Shown here piece by piece: positions 15,301-22,017 of a stretch of 64,000 nt of DNA. Source of the stretch: UBA3006 sp036746695 (GTDB lineage: Bacteria > Actinomycetota > Acidimicrobiia > Acidimicrobiales > Ilumatobacteraceae); NCBI GenBank assembly GCA_036746695.1, contig DAIODP010000001.1, positions 682,001-746,000 on the forward strand, written 5' to 3'. The notes beneath the pieces were generated by a model. The model was not told where the DNA came from, made no database searches, and saw nothing but the letters and a program-made list of their open reading frames with translations. Each line of letters opens with the position of its first letter. Positions within the stretch are counted from its first letter, which is position 1. The position numbers were made by a program, and so were the translations under genes.

Positions 15301-17337
15301 AGACGACGAACCAGAATCCGATCCAGAATCCAAATCTGGAGAAGCCGGCGTCGAAGGTGTTGCAATATAGGTGAAGCCGCCGCTCAGTGTTGCTGATTGT
15401 GCATCGGTATTAGTGACCACAACATCTTGTGCGCCCGCACTTCCTGCGGGCGTCGTGCAGGTGATCGATGTTGACGACACCCGAGTCACGCTCGTGCATG
15501 CAGCTCCGCCGACTGTAACGGTTGCACCCGTCAAAAAGTTTGTTCCCGTAATCGTGATTGACGAACCGCCGGCAGCGGTGCCCGACGTGCCCGAAACACT
15601 TGACACTGTTGGGGCAGCCGCCAACGGTGTAACACTTACAGACGATGAGGCGCTGGAGGTACCCGCTGAGTTAATTGCCTTCAGATAAATCGTGTATGCG
15701 GTGCCACCTGTGAGACCAGGGATCGTGACGGGAGACGTGGCGTCGACAGGACTTAATTCCGTATAAGTAGTGCCATTAAGCGAATACGAATAGTTTGTGA
15801 TGCTCGCACCGTTTCCCGAACCTGCGGTAAACGAAATCGATGCAGAACCGCTGCCCGCTGTAGCCGTCAACGATGTTGGTGCACCTGGTGCCGAGGCAGA
15901 GAAGCTCACAGTGCAGTTACCACCTGAGTCTCTACCCGTATTCCAACTACTCTCTGAATTGCCGTAGGCGTTTACCGCCCGCACGTAAAACTTGTACGAC
16001 TGTCCAGAGACGAAACCTAACGCGCGCATGTCCCACGTGAGGGTCGAAGATGTTTGCGCTGGGCTGAAAGCAGTCCAACTCGTTGGATCTGAAGTCGGCC
16101 TCGATGTGGCGAGGTGGTATTCATAGTTCGTAATGGCTGATGCACCGGCCGAAGACTGCGTGACTCCGTACGAAATATTCTGGTTACTAGCGCTACAACT
16201 ATCGGCCAGAGACGGTCTTGATGGCACTCCTCCTGCAGTAGCAAGTGTGTTGATCGCCCCACCCGGTGAAGTACCACTCCCAGCGGCCGTCGAACCATTC
16301 GTGAGGAGTGCAACATAACTCGAACCGCCACCACCACCCCAGCCGCCTTGAAGTGCGGAGTTGTTATTACCTGAGTCACCACCGCCACCACCGCCAAACC
16401 AGCCGCCACCACCGCCACCACCTTCGTCAGCGCTGTCACCACCAAGAAACTGGACTCCCGAAGTTCCGCCGTATGGAGGAACAGAACCCCATCCGCTTGA
16501 CCCGCCATTACCGCCTGCTGACTGTGTGCCTCCGCCACCACCGTAGGTAGTACCTGAAGTTCCACCAGTAGTGCCACCACCAGGTGCTCCGTTTGCTACT
16601 GAACCACCTGTCACCTCATTATCAGTTGAACCTGCACCACCACCACCACCTGCAGTCACGAGATCAGACGTTGCACCGTGAATCCGAATTGCTGATCGGC
16701 CACCACCCGATGCATAACCCGGGGTCCAATTCGAGATCGAGCCGCCGCGCCCGCCACCGCCATAGGTTGCTGGTGTTCGGTATTCGCGATAACCACCACC
16801 GCGAACACTTGCTCCTACATCAACGGATGCTGCACCACCACCTGCCTGACCGACGATGACGACATAAACCTGCCCAGCCGTAACGGTGTACGTGCCTGCG
16901 GCATAGCCAGCCCCACCGCCGTTTCCACCTTTGTACGTCACATCAGATTCATCACTTCCACCTCCACCAGCACCGAGCAAATGGAAAGATGCAGATGTCA
17001 CGCCGCTAGGCACCGTCCACGTTTGATCGGCACCGGTGTAATTGAAAGTTGCATACGTTGCAACGCCTGCGTCAACATATTTAATTACGACACAACCGTG
17101 GCCACCGATCGTATTTGCGATGGCCGCGTTTCGCGTGCCTCCAATTCCTACCCCTGAACTACATGCAGGAGTAGAAGTTGCATGTGCATCTCGAAGTGTC
17201 CAATTACGATCAGGTAACGCAACAAAAAGTGCGATGAACATCGCAATAACTACAATTGGGCGCAGTCCGCCCCCGCGCACCCACCTGCCGACGGCACTCC
17301 ATAGCCTCAGATATTTGGATGATGTGGGCGATTTCAT
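12310..17337 (-). CDS. Giant glycine-rich surface protein with Ig/fibronectin-like domains and a polytopic C-terminus
   Basis: The 1675-residue product has a signal/TM segment (about 25-45), a Gly-rich domain (about 120-345), two fibronectin-III-like domains (370-480, 482-572), an IPT/TIG domain (575-656), a Ser/Asp linker (662-683), Ig-like modules (690-875), a SwmB-like module starting TTPPTLSSA (875-980), a Thr-rich stalk (983-1056), a Gly-Ala repeat, a juxtamembrane domain (1080-1255), one TM (about 1262) and about nine more TM helices (1340-1675). It lacks LPXTG and ends in membrane, an unusual pairing of adhesin and integral membrane domain. The likely role is adhesion or surface display. 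The start is ATG 17337, divergent from a TetR gene. Confidence 0.82.
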   Translation of the reverse strand: MKSPTSSKYLRLWSAVGRWVRGGGLRPIVVIAMFIALFVALPDRNWTLRDAHATSTPACSSGVGIGGTRNAAIANTIGGHGCVVIKYVDAGVATYATFNYTGADQTWTVPSGVTSASFHLLGAGGGGSDESDVTYKGGNGGGAGYAAGTYTVTAGQVYVVIVGQAGGGAASVDVGASVRGGGYREYRTPATYGGGGRGGSISNWTPGYASGGGRSAIRIHGATSDLVTAGGGGGAGSTDNEVTGGSVANGAPGGGTTGGTSGTTYGGGGGTQSAGGNGGSSGWGSVPPYGGTSGVQFLGGDSADEGGGGGGGWFGGGGGGDSGNNNSALQGGWGGGGGSSYVALLTNGSTAAGSGTSPGGAINTLATAGGVPSRPSLADSCSASNQNISYGVTQSSAGASAITNYEYHLATSRPTSDPTSWTAFSPAQTSSTLTWDMRALGFVSGQSYKFYVRAVNAYGNSESSWNTGRDSGGNCTVSFSASAPGAPTSLTATAGSGSASISFTAGSGNGASITNYSYSLNGTTYTELSPVDATSPVTIPGLTGGTAYTIYLKAINSAGTSSASSSVSVTPLAAAPTVSSVSGTSGTAAGGSSITITGTNFLTGATVTVGGAACTSVTRVSSTSITCTTPAGSAGAQDVVVTNTDAQSATLSGGFTYIATPSTPASPDLDSGSDSGSSSSDNVTSDSTPTISIGSVSNGNTVTVTATKAGSTSVTCTFTATAQTGCDLGTLVDGVWSVTAKQTASGIDSTSTAALSITVDATSPTVTSFSSTKSNGTYGIGTTVNITATLSEAVVDGASITVTLDTGDTVVLTKATSTTLTGMYTVGTGDNSADLNVLSYTLTSAPTDTAGNAMTSTVLPNGANNIAGAQAIVIDTTPPTLSSATANTAGTQVTLTFNEPLNSTTAVAGDFAVSIGSTSITVSSVSVSGSTVILTLGTSADTGDVISVVYTAPASNSATSNSAIQDTAGNDAVSFTTNATVPATTTTTANQGGGGSAQTSTATSTTTTTTTTTTTTTTSTTTTKVPAANATTTTTRRNRPTTTSTTTTTTAFTPLAPLQTLVPTTSSAGAGAGAGAGAGTSRDTAPLPIQFTEPNPRVPVVDAGVAKIVEGVGAVAGMAPDGWVKVEPIEASSVVLSTSEGLRIEIAALTNENKKVRLNSRGMVIVEHDDFIAVAGSGLQPNSDASTWLFSTPKELGQLKVDSNGEFTQRYQIGPEVEVGDHTAQINGIAPDGTLRSVEVGVEVIARPAVAGPYDPKSEPRKVIDLTVEAMVLLAALGAIAARKEERESADVAEVSVSFRGSNTVERTDMIRPPVMGVLDQLSFSLPTGVVRKSPMVARIFADGSYLRGLFGAIWLLLPLAGVLVGAMAAQETSYSVIMPSFILMAIIMVIGIADAFSGFAAMTTFALLALLNGGFSSTDSVRGILGLWVLAFAVPLAGAAVRPFRRLASGMFGTWQRATDFVLVALFGAWAAGAMFSALPALTGFKTIDADRIDAIRLIALVALAVRYGIENIARVVVPTRLTSIENQNLPEVSDMQKTLSAIVRTAVFIFVAWVFIGNNWALWLGGAMYLVPKLVGLKEERFPDFKPLHRFLPRGIFKTVVMLFVAKWWGSLVAENVPNADEMVQYGFVLLGIPGLLLGVLGWFGRSSKHWSSTIASKLLGIVLLIIGLVTVL
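14107..14137. repeat. Hexanucleotide repeat encoding a Gly-Ala run
   Basis: Four exact CCTGCA units plus a fifth ending CCTGCC code on the minus strand for alternating Gly-Ala between the Thr-rich stalk and the juxtamembrane domain of the giant protein. Units of 6 nt keep frame when they slip, so the length may vary between strains. Confidence 0.75.
14270..14336. repeat. Threonine-codon microsatellite in the giant surface protein
   Basis: A GTNGT-type repeat (GTAGTAGTGGTC and variants) encodes an almost uninterrupted Thr run on the minus strand. Mixed ACN codons suggest selection for the Thr stalk, a likely O-glycosylated rod, rather than pure slippage. Confidence 0.7.
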
Positions 17338-17357
17338 ACGTCTATAACAACTTTAGA

Positions 17358-17376
17358 TAGCAACTATTCATTGCTA
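17358..17376. promoter_or_regulatory. Inverted repeat between the giant gene and tetR
   Basis: TAGCAA (17358-17363), a 7-nt spacer and TTGCTA (17371-17376) form a perfect 6-bp inverted repeat in the 88-nt divergent region. Its size and position suit the operator of the adjacent TetR-type regulator acting on the giant gene and on itself. Confidence 0.45.
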
Positions 17377-17412
17377 CAAGTAAAAAATTATTACTATTAA
17401 GAATCTTCGTTA

Positions 17413-17418
17413 TACGAT
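17413..17418 (+). promoter_or_regulatory. -10 element of tetR at 17426 (leaderless)
   Basis: TACGAT ends 7 nt before ATG 17426. This spacing selects the third of three closely spaced in-frame ATGs (17417, 17420, 17426). Confidence 0.5.
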
Positions 17419-17425
17419 GATGTTT

Positions 17426-18070
17426 ATGCCCGAGATAAACGACACCCGCGAGCGGCTGTTGAAGGCAACAGCGGCTGTCATCGATAAAGGCGGCGAGTCT
17501 GCTGTGCGTATTCGTGACATCACCAAGGCGTGCACGATCACGGCACCATCGATTTATCACTTCTTTGGTAGCCGGGAAGGGCTAATCGATGCCGCACAGG
17601 CGTATCGCTTCTCGCGCGGTCAACGTGAACTTGGCCTTGCCTTCTCCACTGCCCTATATAAATGTCGCAGCAAGAAGGATTTGACGGAGCTAGCCCATCG
17701 ATTCCTGGATCTGATGTTTGCCCCTGAGCGCCGTGCTACACGCAATTCGCGCCTCAATGTTTTGGGTAATGCCATTTACCGTCCCGAGTTATCGAAAGAA
17801 CTGGCAATTGCTCAAGATTTGTCGAACAAAATCGTGGGTGATCCGCTTCGATTCGCGCAGGCCAAAGGCTGGGTGCGAGACGACTTCGACCCAGAGATGT
17901 TCGCGGCATGGCTAAACGGTGTGGTTAACTCGCGTCGACTCATTGAAATGGGTGGCAATCACCCACACGGCAGTGAATGGGACGTGATAGCCAAGCGCTC
18001 TATCTGTTTGGTACTTGGTATTCCCGAGCCGGCACCGAAAAAATCGAAGCCGACCAAAAAACGTAAGTAA
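17426..18070 (+). CDS. TetR family transcriptional regulator
   Basis: The 214-residue product has an N-terminal TetR HTH: RERLLKATAAVIDKGGESAV, then IRDITKACTITAPSIYHFFGSREGLIDAA (in parts). The ligand-binding C-terminal domain is helical without recognisable specificity, and the tail is Lys/Pro-rich. It is divergent from the giant surface protein and 0 nt from the end of etfA, which is convergent. The likely target is the shared 88-nt promoter region with its inverted repeat. Confidence 0.85.
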   Translation: MPEINDTRERLLKATAAVIDKGGESAVRIRDITKACTITAPSIYHFFGSREGLIDAAQAYRFSRGQRELGLAFSTALYKCRSKKDLTELAHRFLDLMFAPERRATRNSRLNVLGNAIYRPELSKELAIAQDLSNKIVGDPLRFAQAKGWVRDDFDPEMFAAWLNGVVNSRRLIEMGGNHPHGSEWDVIAKRSICLVLGIPEPAPKKSKPTKKRK

Positions 18071-19039
18071 TTAGCCGCGTGACTTGAGCAGCTCGATGAG
18101 CTGTGGCAACACCTTGTGCACGTCGCCAACAATGCCAAGGTCTGCAACACCGAAGATTGGTGCTTCCTTGTCCTTGTTGATGGCGATGATGGTCTTGGAG
18201 CCCTTCATGCCCACCATGTGCTGCGTGGCGCCAGAGATGCCTGCTGCGATGTAGACAGCTGGCTTCACAACTTTGCCAGTCTGGCCAACTTGGTAGCTGT
18301 AAGGAACCCAGCCGGCATCAACGATTGCGCGTGATGCACCAGGTGCACCCTTCAAAAGTTTTGCCAAGTCTTCGACGAGCGAATAGCTGCTTGCTTCGCC
18401 AAGACCGCGGCCGCCCGAGACAACTACTGCTGCTTCGTCCAACTTTGGACCAGTGCTTTCCTCGAGGTGCACTGCAAGAACTTTTGCTGTTCCTGTTGAG
18501 CCAAGCTCTGGAACTGGTGCCGCAACAACTGCAGCTGCAGCGCCGCTAGCCGATTCGGCAGCGAAACTTTTTGGACGGAACGAGACCAGGTGTGGGCCTT
18601 CGCCTGTGAAGGCTGCGGTGACGAGTGAGTTGCCACCGAAAATTGGTGTGGTTGCAACTACGCCGTCTGCGCTGTCGGCAATGTCGATGTTGTTGGTGAG
18701 AACTGTGCGGTTGAGTTTTACCGACAGGCGCGACATGGTGTCACGACCTTCGTAGTTCTGTGGGAACAAAATGACGCTTGGCGAATCGCCGCCGTCGATG
18801 ACGGCTTTCATTGCAGCAGAAACGGCTGGGCCGGGAAGCTTGCCGGCCAAATCGCCAGTTACGTAAACCTTTGTTGCTCCGTACTCGCCGAGCACGCCAG
18901 CAATTGCTGATGCGTCTCCGCCAACGAATGCAACGACATTCGACGTGAGCGAACGTGCCTTGGTCAGCAGTTCTAGTGTGCCGGTGGTTGGTGCTCCACC
19001 TGCTGCTTGTGAGAAAACCCAAACGCTATTGATTGCCAT
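18071..19039 (-). CDS. etfA: Electron transfer flavoprotein, alpha subunit
   Basis: The 322-residue product has the ETF-alpha N-terminal Rossmann-like domain and the C-terminal FAD-binding domain: VVSGGRGLGEASSYSLVEDL, SRAIVDAGWVPYSYQVGQTG, YIAAGISGATQHMVGM and AINKDKEAPIFGVADLGIVGD. It pairs with EtfB encoded 10 nt upstream and transfers electrons from acyl-CoA dehydrogenases such as the one at 5731-6972 to the quinone pool. No ETF:quinone oxidoreductase gene is in the window. Confidence 0.95.
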   Translation of the reverse strand: MAINSVWVFSQAAGGAPTTGTLELLTKARSLTSNVVAFVGGDASAIAGVLGEYGATKVYVTGDLAGKLPGPAVSAAMKAVIDGGDSPSVILFPQNYEGRDTMSRLSVKLNRTVLTNNIDIADSADGVVATTPIFGGNSLVTAAFTGEGPHLVSFRPKSFAAESASGAAAAVVAAPVPELGSTGTAKVLAVHLEESTGPKLDEAAVVVSGGRGLGEASSYSLVEDLAKLLKGAPGASRAIVDAGWVPYSYQVGQTGKVVKPAVYIAAGISGATQHMVGMKGSKTIIAINKDKEAPIFGVADLGIVGDVHKVLPQLIELLKSRG

Positions 19040-19049
19040 GATGTTGACC

Positions 19050-19826
19050 TCAGATCACTTTCAGGTTTTCGAGGAATGAAACGATTTTGTTAAATGCTGT
19101 GCCATCGTCTTCGATGACTTCACCGGCTTGGCGAGCTTCTGCTTGAACGACGCTGACAATTTTCTGACCTGCACCGGCCCAACCTGCTGGCGAAACGCCA
19201 AGGTCGCTTGCAGTGAATGTCTCGATTGGTTTTGCCTTCGCAGCCATGATGCCTTTGAAGCTTGGATAGCGCGGCTCGACAACACCGGCAGTAACGCTGA
19301 TGAGTGCTGGCAGTGGGCACTCGATTTCGTCGTAGCCGGCTTCGCTTTGGCGATCGGCCTTCAACACGCCGTTAGAAATTTCTACCTTCTTCGCAAACGT
19401 TACGGATGGCAAGCCGAGCACTTCAGCGATTTGCTCTGGCACGGTGCCGGTGTAACCGTCGGACGATTCGGTTGCGGCGATGATCAAATCAGCAGCACCC
19501 ATTTTTTGAATTGCTGCAGCAAGAACTTTTGCCGTTGTCAGTGCGTCCGAACCTGCGAGTGCTGGATCGGAAACAAGAACACCTTTGGCAGCGCCCATTG
19601 CAAGTGCAGTTCGCATGCCGGACATTTCACCATTTGGTGCCATCGACACGATGCTCACTTCGCCACTGCCTGCGGTGGTGACGAGTTGCAATGCCATCTC
19701 TACGCCGTAGGCATCGGATTCATCCAAGATGAGTTTTCCGTCGCGCTTCAACGCGTGGGTGGAGCCGTCGAGGGCGCCTGGGGTTGCTGGATCGGGAATC
19801 TGCTTGACGCACACGACAATATTCAT
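19050..19826 (-). CDS. etfB: Electron transfer flavoprotein, beta subunit
   Basis: The 258-residue product starts MNIVVCVKQIPDP, the standard ETF-beta N-terminus, and contains the AMP-binding region (AATESSDGYTGTVPEQIAEVLGLP, in parts) and LPALISVTAGVVEPRYPSFKGIMAAK. ATG 19826 was chosen over an upstream in-frame ATG for that N-terminus. AACAAT (19833-19838) lies 6 nt upstream, a weaker leaderless-type element. It is co-transcribed with etfA. Confidence 0.95.
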   Translation of the reverse strand: MNIVVCVKQIPDPATPGALDGSTHALKRDGKLILDESDAYGVEMALQLVTTAGSGEVSIVSMAPNGEMSGMRTALAMGAAKGVLVSDPALAGSDALTTAKVLAAAIQKMGAADLIIAATESSDGYTGTVPEQIAEVLGLPSVTFAKKVEISNGVLKADRQSEAGYDEIECPLPALISVTAGVVEPRYPSFKGIMAAKAKPIETFTASDLGVSPAGWAGAGQKIVSVVQAEARQAGEVIEDDGTAFNKIVSFLENLKVI

Positions 19827-19913
19827 GCCTCCATTGTTACCGATGCGTAGGGCTTTGCCCCAACCCAAATGCCCTGTTTATTCGCCTGTGACGCGGGTAA
19901 CCATTGGCACTGG

Positions 19914-19919
19914 TAAAAT
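19914..19919 (+). promoter_or_regulatory. -10 element of the lipid kinase gene (leaderless)
   Basis: TAAAAT lies 7 nt upstream of TTG 19927. This element is the main support for the TTG start. Confidence 0.55.
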
Positions 19920-19926
19920 TTCCCTC

Positions 19927-20847
19927 TTGCGAATATTGCTGATTGTCAACTCGTTCGCCTCGTCGGTAACTCCCCGAAACACGGTGCTGGTCCACCAGCA
20001 CCTTGCCCGTCACCACGACGTGCAGGTGGTGGAGACCAACGAGCGCGGCCATGCAACCCGTTTTGCCCAAGATGCGGCATCTCGGGGGCTCGACGCCGTG
20101 GTGGCTTTCGGAGGCGACGGAACCCTGAACGAAGTGGCCACAGGTTTGGCTGGCAGCGACACCGCACTTGCCATGTTGCCTGGTGGTTCGACAAACGTGT
20201 TCGTGCGCACACTTGGGCTTGCCAACGACCCCATGGTCGCACTCACCCAACTTGTTTCAGGTTTAGAACACGGAGAAGTAGAGCGCGTCAGTTTGGGCCA
20301 AGCCAATGGTCGTTATTTCTGTTTCCACGCCGGCATTGGTTACGACGCGGCAGTTGTAGAGATGGTGGAGCGGCGCTCTTCACTAAAGCGGCTTGTCGGT
20401 CAACCACTGTTTGCTTACTCTGCGCTGCATTCATGGTTCCGCAGTTACGACCGCAAGTACCCGCATTTCACACTTGATATTGATGGCCGCCACATCCCCA
20501 ATGGCTATTTCACAGTGGTACTCAACACCAACCCCTACACCTTCGTTGGCAAGCACCCGATCAACTTGTCGAAGGCTGCATCGCTGGAGAAGAAGTTGGT
20601 GGTGGTCACGTTTAAGAAAATGACGACCCCCGTGATGTTGCGGACGCTGTACTCGGCGTTGCGACGCGGCGGCCTAGAGAAATCCTCATCTATTGATATC
20701 GCTATTGATGTCGAGAACGTCTCGATCAACTTCCCAGCGCCGTTCCCCTACCAGTTGGACGGCGACTACTTGGGCGACACCACTTCGCTCGAGATTAAAC
20801 ACCGCCCCGAGGCACTTCGCCTCGTGCGGCCAAGCATCACGTTTTAA
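19927..20847 (+). CDS. Diacylglycerol kinase family lipid kinase
   Basis: The product has 306 residues. The DAGK catalytic domain shows ILLIVNSFASS at the N-terminus (nucleotide-binding region), AFGGDGTLNEVATGL (the conserved GGDGT), LPGGSTNVFVRTLGL and FHAGIGYDAAVVEM. A C-terminal DGDYLGDT segment closes the two-domain fold. The family phosphorylates diacylglycerol or other lipids such as the PIM or sphingolipid type. The start was set at TTG 19927, directly before the conserved strand and 7 nt after TAAAAT; upstream in-frame ATGs lie inside etfB on the other strand. Its end overlaps the GDPD gene by 4 nt. Confidence 0.88.
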   Translation: MRILLIVNSFASSVTPRNTVLVHQHLARHHDVQVVETNERGHATRFAQDAASRGLDAVVAFGGDGTLNEVATGLAGSDTALAMLPGGSTNVFVRTLGLANDPMVALTQLVSGLEHGEVERVSLGQANGRYFCFHAGIGYDAAVVEMVERRSSLKRLVGQPLFAYSALHSWFRSYDRKYPHFTLDIDGRHIPNGYFTVVLNTNPYTFVGKHPINLSKAASLEKKLVVVTFKKMTTPVMLRTLYSALRRGGLEKSSSIDIAIDVENVSINFPAPFPYQLDGDYLGDTTSLEIKHRPEALRLVRPSITF

Positions 20848-21581
20848 CGCGCGCGCTGCGCGATGAGTGCAAGAGCCAAGTCTGGGGTATTGGTGCACAA
20901 TCCGTCGACACCCCAGTCGAGCAACTGGGACATTCGTTTCGGGTCGTCAACGGTCCAGGTGTTGACGCTTAAACCATTGGCATGCATGACAGATACAACG
21001 TGTTGGGTCAGTGTGTGCACATTCGGGTGAATCGCCTGATGCCCCGAAGCCGCGAGGCTTTGGGCGACAGAATTGGCATCTTCGTCGGCAACCCCCACGG
21101 TTAGCCACGCAGTTGGCAATTGCGGCCACAGCGATTGCACGGTGTCTACCGACTCGCGACGAAATGACGAGATAAGCCACTGCTCTGGCGGCCCCATTGT
21201 TTTCAACAATTGCACCATGCTGTTTGCCAACATTTCGGAAGTGTCGAAATCGGGCTCGGTTGGATCATTTTTGATTTCAATGTTTACCCACATGTTTTCG
21301 CAGGCTTCGAGTGCTTGTTGCAACGTGGGGATATGACTGGGCAATTGGTTGAAGTCGAGTTTGTTTATTGCACGACCATCATCGAGCGCTGCATTGTGAT
21401 GCACCACAATTTCTCCGCTTGCACAGAGGCGTATATCGAGCTCGGCGGCATGACTTCCCATCTGTGCAGCACGATGAAATGCCATCGTTGTATTTTCTTT
21501 TTCAACGGCCGACGCGCCACGATGCGCAATCACTTGGGGGCCATTAGCCACCCCTACCTTGCCCCAATGAGCACGAGTCAC
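20844..21581 (-). CDS. Glycerophosphodiester phosphodiesterase
   Basis: The 245-residue product is a GDPD: VIAHRGASAVEKENT (catalytic His/Arg, metal Glu), AAELDIRLCASGEIVVHHNAALD (metal Glu/Asp, second His, in parts), VNIEIKNDP and a C-terminal VNTWTVDDPKRMSQLLDWGVDGLCTN (in parts). It hydrolyses glycerophosphodiesters to glycerol 3-phosphate and an alcohol. There is no signal peptide, so it acts in the cytoplasm. The start is GTG 21581, with TACCCT 6 nt upstream. It lies tail to tail with the lipid kinase. Confidence 0.92.
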   Translation of the reverse strand: MTRAHWGKVGVANGPQVIAHRGASAVEKENTTMAFHRAAQMGSHAAELDIRLCASGEIVVHHNAALDDGRAINKLDFNQLPSHIPTLQQALEACENMWVNIEIKNDPTEPDFDTSEMLANSMVQLLKTMGPPEQWLISSFRRESVDTVQSLWPQLPTAWLTVGVADEDANSVAQSLAASGHQAIHPNVHTLTQHVVSVMHANGLSVNTWTVDDPKRMSQLLDWGVDGLCTNTPDLALALIAQRAR

Positions 21582-21587
21582 GGGCGT

Positions 21588-21593
21588 AGGGTA
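21588..21593 (-). promoter_or_regulatory. -10 element of the GDPD gene (leaderless)
   Basis: TACCCT on the minus strand is 6 nt before GTG 21581, with no Shine-Dalgarno sequence. Confidence 0.5.
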
Positions 21594-21641
21594 TCGCCAA
21601 ATTCGTCACAATAAAAAAATAAAAAAACTTTGTCCCACGTC

Positions 21642-21676
21642 TTGTAAGTGACCAACTTGGTGTCTATCGTGACACC
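21642..21676 (+). promoter_or_regulatory. whiB1 promoter with a palindrome enclosing the -10
   Basis: A -35-like TTGTAA (21642-21647), a 17-nt spacer and -10 TATCGT (21665-21670) predict a start near 21677. GGTGTC (21659-21664) and GACACC (21671-21676) form a perfect 6-bp inverted repeat whose 6-nt spacer is exactly the -10 hexamer. This suggests control by a dimeric regulator on the promoter core. An A-rich stretch (21611-21628) lies upstream. Confidence 0.5.
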
Positions 21677-21714
21677 GTCTTACTCGCTTAAACCGAACGC
21701 CAAAGGTGGTCACC

Positions 21715-22017
21715 TTGTCAATCCTCGCAACAAGCCTTGCCCTTGGATCCGCCGACTACACCTGGCGCAAAAATGCGCTCTGTCGCGATACTGATCCAGA
21801 GTTGTTCTTTCCAGTTGGCAGCACCGGCCAAGCGCTTCAGCAAATTAGCGCAGCAAAAGAAGTGTGCTGTGAGTGCACCGTAAAAACCGAGTGCCTAGAG
21901 TTCGCAATCGAGACCAACCAAGACTGCGGTATTTGGGGTGGCACCTCTGAAGATGAGCGACGCAATATCCGTCGCCAAATGGCAGCAGAACGACGCGCTG
22001 CCCGCGTTACCGCTTAG
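21715..22017 (+). CDS. whiB1: WhiB1-type iron-sulfur transcriptional regulator
   Basis: The 100-residue product shows the Wbl signature: first Cys in NALCRDTDPELFFPVG, then C-x2-C-x5-C (VCCECTVKTEC) for the [4Fe-4S] cluster, the GIWGG turn and a basic tail (RRNIRRQMAAERRAAR). PELFFPVG and the neighbouring pdtaS match WhiB1 (Rv3219/WblE), an NO-sensitive essential regulator that binds the primary sigma factor. TTG 21715 was chosen because AAAGGTGGT (21702-21710), nearly a perfect anti-SD match, lies just upstream; GTG 21706 is inside that site. The gene overlaps pdtaS by 4 nt. Confidence 0.88.
   Translation: MSILATSLALGSADYTWRKNALCRDTDPELFFPVGSTGQALQQISAAKEVCCECTVKTECLEFAIETNQDCGIWGGTSEDERRNIRRQMAAERRAARVTA

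Noticed and set aside
14741..15688. Two abutting plus-strand ORFs (209 and 105 codons) opposite the giant surface protein
   Set aside because: They are Val/Thr/Ala-rich mirror images of the Thr/Ser/Val coding of the minus-strand gene, with no promoter, Shine-Dalgarno or domain.
12310..17337. Sortase-anchored (LPXTG) surface protein
   Set aside because: There is no LPXTG motif; the C-terminus is a long multi-helix membrane domain.
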